Source: Cinnamomum chago | Lineage: Eukaryota; Streptophyta; Magnoliopsida; Laurales; Lauraceae | NCBI GenBank assembly: GCA_038049695.1 | Contig: CP142451.1 | Span: 6,446,001-6,510,000 of the forward strand | Direction of reading: 5' to 3' | Length of the DNA stretch: 64,000 nt | Shown: piece by piece, positions 57,498-64,000 of the stretch | Layout of the letters: each line of letters begins with the position of its first letter | Numbering within the stretch: the first letter of the stretch is position 1 | Translations under genes and position numbers: made by a program | Notes under the pieces: generated by a model | Told to the model about the DNA's origin: nothing | Seen by the model: only the letters and a program-made list of their open reading frames with translations | Database searches by the model: none

Positions 57498-58853
57498 TGA
57501 TCAATCCTAGAACAGGGTTGCAATTATAAATTATTCTCCGCTATTATCTCTACTTGCAAAAGCAGAGATGTTAACCGAGTATCGTATCCACTGGGACAAA
57601 AAGGCTAAGTTGTGTTGTTTCCTAAATTCCTAAATTAATCCTACTGAGAAAATAAAGTTCTAATTATTAAACTAATCCTATTAGAAAATGAAGTAATAGG
57701 TTGATTGGTTTTGATTTCTAAATTAACAACTTAAAAGACATGGGTGATTCAATAAGAGAAAAGATCTTAGAGCACGAATCCACTCTAACCTCGCACAATG
57801 GCAAGTATAGGCCTAGGGTTTTACTGTCAACGCTACAGAGACTCGTCTTTGTTACAAACCTTCAGAGTCAATAAATAAAGGATGTGGATGTAAATCAAGG
57901 CATAACCTATCTCTATGGCATAGATTATCCTAAATCTAACAAGCACATTCATTCAAGCATCATTATATGACTTAGTATTCAAATCTACAAGATTAAAATA
58001 CCAAAGAAAGAAATATTGCATTAATAAAATCCATTCAATGGATTAACATCTTGTCATATAATCAGAAGCGTTTAAAATAAACCCTAAACCTATACATCAC
58101 CATAAACAAAAGGTTAGGGCTTCATCGCAACCCAAAGATAAGGAGTTAGTTACGCATGGAAGACGATTGACGAAGAATCTCTGATGAAATCGCCATGGCT
58201 ACGCTCCCAAAAGCTCCAAAACCTTCTTCAAAACTTCTCCCCAAGATGTGAATATCCCCAAAAACGAGTTTGGGCTCTTATTTATAAGTTTTGGGGTGAA
58301 AAACTCTTCAATTCGTGTAGGAGTCGGATTCTCATTCGGGTCCGGGCTCACTGGTCATCAAAGCGAACTTCGCGAGGTTATATCTCCCTCGATATAGCTC
58401 CGATTTATACAATCTTGGATTCCATGGATATCTACTCGAAAAGAGCTTTCCAACGGTATATAGATTTCACGAATCCGACACTTGAGTTGAAAGTTATGAC
58501 CATTTCAAGTTGTTGCCTCTGAAAATTCCGAGAATACTAGTGTAATTAGAAGACCTTCCATGTTGGCATGCTATGGGGTGAGTGAGACCCATGTTGGATG
58601 TCCAAGGCATGTTTGGACTCTTGCTTTGCTTTCTTATTTGAGTCTCTTCCCATATTTGACAGCTTTCTTACTTGCAACTCCTTCTTTGTCATGTTTTGTG
58701 AGATTTCTTCCATTTTAGCTCTGAATTTCGCTCCTTGCATTTGTAATACCTACAAACAATAAAATAACAAAATTAAGCTAATTAATCTCTATCGACGGTA
58801 TAACCAAGTCCTCATTAAGGGGCCTAAAATGTATCTTTTAGGCTCTCATCAAA
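57498..58853 (-). mobile_element. 5' LTR of an Athila-type Ty3/gypsy element
   Basis: On the minus strand it begins TGATGAGAGCC (58853) and ends GGATTGATCA (57498), 1356 bases. Both ends are confirmed by the solo LTR at 28327-29688. The primer-binding site and gag follow in the right order. The partner 3' LTR is not in the expected place on the left, so the element is incomplete or rearranged. Reading frames in the LTR have no meaning. Confidence 0.95.
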
Positions 58854-58856
58854 TTG

Positions 58857-59600
58857 CTTCGCCATGTTTTGTCAAGATTTGAACTATTGGTATATATGTT
58901 TGAAAGATTGCAATTTGAGCTACAAAATCATCTTTGAAAGATTTTGATTCTTAATGCATTAGTGTATTTGCTGAAAAATCCAATAATGCACTGAATATAA
59001 CTTATCAGAGATAAGGCCATGAAGATTGTAAAAGATATGGTTCAAAGATTTTGCTTCTACATGTAGAGTGTGGGATGCAAAATAGTCCAGGTGCTTCCCC
59101 TTGTTTTCTAAGAATTTGATCTAAACTTTTGAAAGATTTTGATTGCAAATGCACTACTCCATTGACTGAAAGATCAAATATTGCAGTTATTGTAACATAT
59201 CTCGTGCATATCATCAAAAAGGTAAATGAAGATTGTAAAAGATATGGTTTCAAGATTTTGATTCTACATATGGAGCATGGTATGCAAAATAGTCCAAGTC
59301 CATCCTCTTCCTATTTCAAGATTTTGATATAATCTTTAAAAGATCTTGATTCTTAAAGCGTTAATCAATTTTCTGAGAATCCAGTATTGCACTCGTTTCT
59401 TTTTCTTGTGCATATCAGAAATAAGGTACATGAAGTTCGTATACAATATTGTTTGGAGATTTTGATTCCATCTATGGAGTAAGGGATGCAAAAACAGTTT
59501 ATGTTCTTTCCCTGGTTATTTCAAGATTTTGAACCACAAATAATCTTTGATAATTCTTTATTATTAATGCATTATAGATACAATTCTTTTCCCATTTGAT
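58857..59600. repeat. Degenerate tandem array, period about 205 bp, about 3.5 copies
   Basis: GAAGATTGTAAAAGATATGG recurs at 59021 and 59228, with a diverged third copy at 59432 (GAAGTTCGTATACAATATTG). The phrases AAGATTTTGATTCT and ATGCAAAATAGTCCA follow the same spacing. It directly abuts the Athila LTR edge at 58853. Confidence 0.85.
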
Positions 59601-60552
59601 CTAAGGATTAGATTATTGATGGTCAATAAAAATTCAATTCCTTTCAATTTAACCATTAATTTCATCACTTTAGATTGAATGGCTAGAAAATGCAATGAAG
59701 AAGGCTTTTGGTATATCACTAGTCTATAACCCTCTACTGCATCTAGTAGGGCCATTGGAGTGACATAGAAGACGGCAAGGCAAAAATTGAGTTAGGGGGA
59801 GGGAGGGGATGGCCATGGATCCCAAATATTTTAAAAATTACATTGTACATCACAAATAATGCTCATTCATTTTTTCGAGGTATCTTTTACTTAATGGGCC
59901 TCTCATTTTTTTATTGGTATATTGGCCTCCTCATAGAAGTTTCTCCTTTCATGGCCTCTACCAAGATGTCACATATTAAGTCAATATATATTATGGAGTT
60001 TACTCAACAATTGAAAAGTAGCTCCCATATATCTTGTATTTTGCGTAGTCTAAAAACTAGTTGGGCTAGTTTAGACAGTAGTTTTGAACTAGTTTTGACC
60101 TATCAAAGTCTGCTTGAGTTGGTAGCTCATTATGTGGGCCGTGAGAAACACCTACCAAGAGATTAAAATGTGTTAGGTTCGGTTTAGGGCCTTAGTAATT
60201 AAGTTCCCAACTGCGACCAATGCCTATACAAGATCTAAGTTACAAAGTTATTTGCATACCTAATACTTGAATGTAAATTAATGACTTTCACCTAGACCAT
60301 GATTTAATGGACTAATGGATAAGACCCGCCAATACACAGGTAGCCCAAGTGGTGAGGCATCTCCCTGTCCTCTATGGTTTACAAGAATCTTGATATCCTC
60401 CTATGCTATGAAAGTGATTGAAGCAATATATTGCAAGTCTTTTTATTCTATCTGATTGGGATCTATCTTCCATCATCTTCGAATCATATCAAGTTGTCAA
60501 GTTTAGTCCACCCAATTTCTTTTGAGTTCATTCTTAAAACCTGGAATGGACC
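59601..60552. other. Intergenic, possible SINE remnant
   Basis: No gene recognised; the frame at 59843-60166 has no known domain. At 60340-60440 the sequence GGTAGCCCAAGTGGTGAGGC resembles a SINE box A, but a proper box B is missing. Confidence 0.45.
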
Positions 60553-60557
60553 CACTC

Positions 60558-60804
60558 TGTGACGCCCCGGAGTCCCACATCGACTATAGAGAGGAAAGTG
60601 AATGGGGTTATATGTAAAGTTTACACCCTTACCTTGCATGAGGCCTTTTAAAACCGTGCGGCCCCGGAAAAACTTAAAAACTCCGAGGTTAAGCGTGCTC
60701 GGGCGGGAGCAGTACTAGGATGGGTGACCTCCTGGGAAGTCCTCGCGCGTGCACGCGGGCCAGAGCGGACAATATCATGCATGTGTGAAGGGTGGGGCGT
60801 TACA
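60558..60804 (+). mobile_element. Cassandra 5' LTR with 5S rRNA-like promoter
   Basis: Ends TGTGACGCCCC...GGGGCGTTACA. Positions 60680-60746 match plant 5S rRNA, including the internal pol III control elements (AAGCGTGCTCGGGCG, GATGGGTGACC and the CCTGGGAAGTCCTCG end). The first half of 5S is absent, so this is not a functional rRNA gene. Confidence 0.97.
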
Positions 60805-60806
60805 AA

Positions 60807-60818
60807 TGGTATCAGAGC
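60807..60818 (+). other. Cassandra primer-binding site (initiator tRNA-Met)
   Basis: TGGTATCAGAGC begins two bases after the LTR and is complementary to the 3' end of plant initiator tRNA-Met. Confidence 0.97.
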
Positions 60819-60936
60819 CGACTCTCGACTAGTTCGAGTGTGGGTCCCCTGCCGTGGTCTAGTGCAAGTGGGCGGGTCTCCATGTGGGCGGGCCAAGAGG
60901 GCTGGCAGGCTACAGGGACCAGGGACGTGCAACCCT

Positions 60937-60949
60937 AAGGGGGGTGGAA
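60937..60949 (+). other. Cassandra polypurine tract
   Basis: AAGGGGGGTGGAA immediately precedes the 3' LTR. This is the plus-strand priming site. Confidence 0.93.
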
Positions 60950-61196
60950 TGTGACGCCCCGGAGTCCCACATCGACTATAGAGAGGAAAGTGAATGGGGT
61001 TATATGTAAAGTTTACACCCTTACCTTGCATGAGGCCTTTTAAAACCGTGCGGCCCCGGAAAAACTTAAAAACTCCGAGGTTAAGCGTGCTCGGGCGGGA
61101 GCAGTACTAGGATGGGTGACCTCCTGGGAAGTCCTCGCGCGTGCACGTGGGCCAGAGCGGACAATATCATGCATGTGTGAAGGGTGGGGCGTTACA
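60950..61196 (+). mobile_element. Cassandra 3' LTR
   Basis: Same length as the 5' LTR, with a single difference (GCACGTGGG against GCACGCGGG). 5S-like part at 61072-61138. Confidence 0.97.
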
Positions 61197-61201
61197 CACT
61201 C

Positions 61202-61894
61202 ACTATCTTGCTCAAAGGGGTTCTAGATGTTCAAACTCTAGGCTTTGGTTTGAGTTAATTTGTTCTTTCAAACACTTTTCCTATCTGATTTTCTCACTTT
61301 TTAGTAAGTCATTTTATTTTATTCTAAAATCCATTAAAACTCAATTTGATTACTAGTTTATTAGTTAGATTCGTTATTTGAGATTTCTTAATTCGCTTCC
61401 TGTGGGTTCTACTCGTACTTGCCACTATCTCTTCCACAGACAGTCGTGCACTTGCGGTATTAGTGTTTTAAAGTTATAACAATCATGGACACCCATAACG
61501 TTACATTTGAAAATGAAGTCCTTGAGAAAAAAGATTTTAACTTTCCACAAAGTCCTAAAAGACCCAAGAAATTTTAACTTTTCACAGTCATAAAAGACCC
61601 AAAACCTTTCAAATGGATCCAATTTCACTTGAGGTGGAAAGAGGGCAAAAAATGAGAATCAAGCATACAATAGGATTTTAACGGAAAAATGATTTAGCGA
61701 GAGAAGGAGATATTTCAGAAAGTAAATGGAAATTATAATATTTCAGTAGAGAGATAAGAAGATAGTACCATGGATGAGTAAGGATTCCATTTTGTTAAAA
61801 GCCCTTGTTTGGAAATCGCCCTTTGAGCGTGGATGCAGTTGCGCAATCCAAAACCCATTTCATTTTGCCTCTTTACCTTTTCTAGAAAAAAGGT
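61202..61894. other. Intergenic, no gene seen
   Basis: AT-rich DNA with a short CACAAAGTCCTAAAAGACCC-type imperfect duplication at 61540-61610 and a small match to 49.07 kb (GATTTTAACGGAAAAATGAT). Confidence 0.55.
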
Positions 61895-64000
61895 TGTAAG
61901 GTCCGCGACCTTACTGGGTCAGTTGGGCCCAATAGCAGGCCCGTTGACCCGTTTATTTTATTATTATTATAATTATTTTTATTTTAGATATTTAAGTGGG
62001 TTTAGTCTTTGAGTGAGTTTCTTTTAGTATTAGGATAGTGTCTGCGAAGTTTCGTTCGATTACGAGTTCGTTTGATCCTAGCAGGGGGGTAGTTTGCAAA
62101 TTAGGGAAAAATTGAGTGTTTTTCCAAAAAAATCCTATCATCGTGATTTTGGGTTCGTTGGAAAGGTCTCATCGCGCTGATCATTTTTGTCTCTTGGCTC
62201 GTCTCGATCCGACGATTAGAAACCCTTCAAATGGTCTATTCTTTCACCGGACCCACTTAAAGGCAAATTAGTCTTTTTCTCCCTCTCTTCTTCTTAAGCA
62301 GGGATTAGCCCTAAGCTCATTCCCACTTCTGCAACGAGAGTTACAGCAGTCCATCTTCTTCCCCTTCTCTTCTCAAGCCCAGATCTCCCTCCGGAAGAGA
62401 TCATCTCCGCGATCCGGACCGCACATCTTCTTCCTTTCGATCTCCTCTCTCCATTGATACTAGTGGGTAAGCCTTTTCCCATCATCAACTTTTCCATTCG
62501 TTTTCTCTTTTGTTTAGAATAGGTTGGATCATGATCTTTTTCTTTCTTTTCTTCTCCGTTGCGTTCTAGATTGCGTTTGGTCGGATTAGATTGTGGGTTT
62601 GCGAAAGAGAGCTTCTCCTCAAGCTTTTCCAATTATTAATCATCTTCTTGGTTGAGGCAAGTAGATATGCATTTTATATTTAATCATGTATGTATTGTTT
62701 CTTTTGATTGCAATGATATCCTTATTAGATTACCCAAATTCCAAGCTTATTGTTGGTATTGCATTGGGATTGACATGTTAGGTTAGATTTGTGGGTTGGA
62801 TTGGATTAATTGTTAAAGTGGTACCCCTTTTGATGTTTTTAATTTGATAGAATGGATGTAAATGATGATTGTAATGATTGGAGAGCATGAAGGCTCGTTT
62901 TCTGCAGGAAAAAAAAGCAAAAAACCCATTTTCGGGCTCAGGCTACAGTGCTGATCGATTGGGCCTGCAAGCCGATCGATCGGACTGCAATTTGGTCTCA
63001 GTTAACTGAGACGAATATCAGTCCGATCGATCGGACATCTTGTCCGATCGATCGGAGGGTATTTTCGTAATTTTTGACAACTTCGGAAAACGACTTAAAA
63101 TGCTTATAACTTTTAATCTGTACGTCGGATTTCTATATATTATATACCGTTGGAAAGCCCTTGAGATGTAGAATCCAATGGTTCTAGTTTCATCAAGATC
63201 GGAGGTTGAGAAGTGATGTAAAAACTCAGATTATTGACCCAACCTATATTTTTATTAGAAATGAGACCAATAACTTAGGTTTGGGCCTTAGATGTTGGAA
63301 ACCAAGAACCTACTATCAGTTGACCATTAATGGAGAATAAATCATAGCACGTGGCTTGGTGTGCTTCGATTAGGTGTCTAGGTATTCGTGTATTAAACAT
63401 GGGGTAACCGAATGCGTATGAAACTGAATTAATGGATGCTTAACATGATTGTATACCAAGAGATTTCATTAAAAGCATCGTTGATCCAATTCCACACGTA
63501 CTCCGTTAGAACATGTAGGATACATGGATGACACCACTTGCCTAGGTTTGGATCGTAATTCCTCTTTGACTTATTTAATCGTATCCGTTGTTATAATTCC
63601 TTGTACACTCTCTCTTGGCATAAAACACTCTCTTGGCATAAAACACTTAACAAATTATGAAACATAATCCCTTGTAGAATTAGGACTTGGACCGGACTTA
63701 GAGTGTACCTTAGTACCCCGTGTTATGTAATTGATGAATATGACTGGCTAGACTGAATGGATTACCTTGTGATTGGTTTTGTCTTGTATTGATTGAATGA
63801 GATAATCCCTACGATCATGTCTTGTAAATTGAGCTAGTCAGACTTGCTTGTCTTGGTCTATTCTCGTGTCAATACCACATTATTATTATTATTTCCATAT
63901 CATGGTCAGCTGCAGTTTGGGGTTTATTGATGGGCCGGTTACTCGGACATCGGGGTGGGCAGTCGGCTTTGGACGACGTCCATGGCGTTGAATAGTTGGG
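61895..64000 (+). mobile_element. Probable LTR of a gypsy-type element, running off the window
   Basis: Begins TGTAAGGTCCGCGACCTTAC, a TG start inside a palindrome as in many long plant LTRs. It has no coding sequence over 2.1 kb, T/C-rich leader-like sequence at 62270-62450 and palindromic cassettes at 62952-63058. It shares an ATAACTTTTAA...CCGTTGGAAAGC module with the Athila LTRs. The other end, primer site and target duplication lie outside, so the call rests on the start and composition. It could instead be a gene leader with a first intron starting near 62466 (AGTGGGTAAGC). Confidence 0.4.

Larger units (their letters stand above)
60558..61196 (+). mobile_element. Cassandra TRIM retrotransposon, complete
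   Basis: A 639-base terminal-repeat retrotransposon in miniature: two 247-base LTRs (60558-60804 and 60950-61196), a 145-base internal part with primer-binding site and polypurine tract, and a perfect 5-bp target duplication CACTC (60553-60557 and 61197-61201). The LTRs carry the conserved 3' half of plant 5S rRNA, the defining feature of Cassandra. The LTRs differ by one base (C at 60756, T at 61148, a CpG transition), so the insertion is young. It codes for nothing and must have been mobilised by another element's proteins. Confidence 0.98.

Noticed and set aside
58857..59600. CRISPR-like repeat array
   Set aside because: The repeats are about 205 bp, contiguous and degenerate, in a plant genome. 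It is a tandem array, not spaced short repeats.
59843..60166. 107-codon frame as a gene
   Set aside because: ATG present but hydrophobic AT-rich composition, no domain and no supporting splice or promoter signals.
60680..60746. 5S rRNA gene
   Set aside because: Only the 3' half of 5S is present, twice, at the same place in two LTRs of a Cassandra element. It is a promoter-bearing LTR, not an rRNA gene.
61895..62700. Protein-coding gene start with intron at about 62466
   Set aside because: Leader-like sequence and a GGTAAGC donor exist, but no coding exon can be recognised. The LTR reading is somewhat better and is itself only moderate.

Overview
The window is nuclear DNA from a flowering plant. 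The evidence is one intact coiled-coil NB-LRR resistance-type gene, Ty3/gypsy elements of the Tat and Athila kinds, a Cassandra TRIM carrying 5S rRNA promoter sequence, CACTA, hAT-like and MITE remnants, tRNA-derived SINEs and many AT-rich microsatellites. The species cannot be named from this sequence. The resistance gene type and the repeat landscape fit a non-grass angiosperm with a large, repeat-rich genome.

Layout. 0-2 kb holds the possible promoter and leader of an unrecognised minus-strand gene and a 185-bp tandem duplication. 6.4-9.4 kb holds the one convincing intact protein-coding gene, a 1005-codon CNL of the At4g27190/RPS5-like group on the minus strand. Its first 51 codons and upstream region are duplicated at 10.6-11.4 kb as a gene stump. 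13.7-19.3 kb is a 3'-truncated Tat-type Ty3/gypsy element on the minus strand with one LTR, dual RNase H and at least seven disabling lesions. 19.4-22.9, 31.9-36.6 and 44.3-45.1 kb carry copies of an unclassified repeat family, here called family B. One copy is interrupted by a hAT MITE with a perfect 8-bp target duplication. 28.3-29.7 kb is a solo Athila-type LTR with its 5-bp target duplication. 37-43.5 kb is a second duplicated repeat block, family A, loaded with nested MITEs and SINEs. 50.4-52.1 kb is a CACTA remnant and 52.9 kb a double-cruciform foldback. 54.4-58.9 kb is a rearranged Athila-like element that encloses a host-type polygalacturonase fragment. 58.9-59.6 kb is a degenerate 205-bp tandem array, 60.6-61.2 kb a near-pristine Cassandra element, and 61.9-64 kb probably the start of another LTR.

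The genes do not form a functional system. The window records resistance-gene birth and death beside layered transposon insertion. The strongest observations are the Cassandra element (one LTR difference), the polygalacturonase fragment lodged between two copies of a retroelement 3' region, the nested insertions proved by paralogous empty sites, the perfect-palindrome cassettes in unrelated elements, and the run of transition-type nonsense changes in the Tat gag. I found no convincing unknown protein system. The unclassified families A and B and the palindrome cassettes are the least explained parts.
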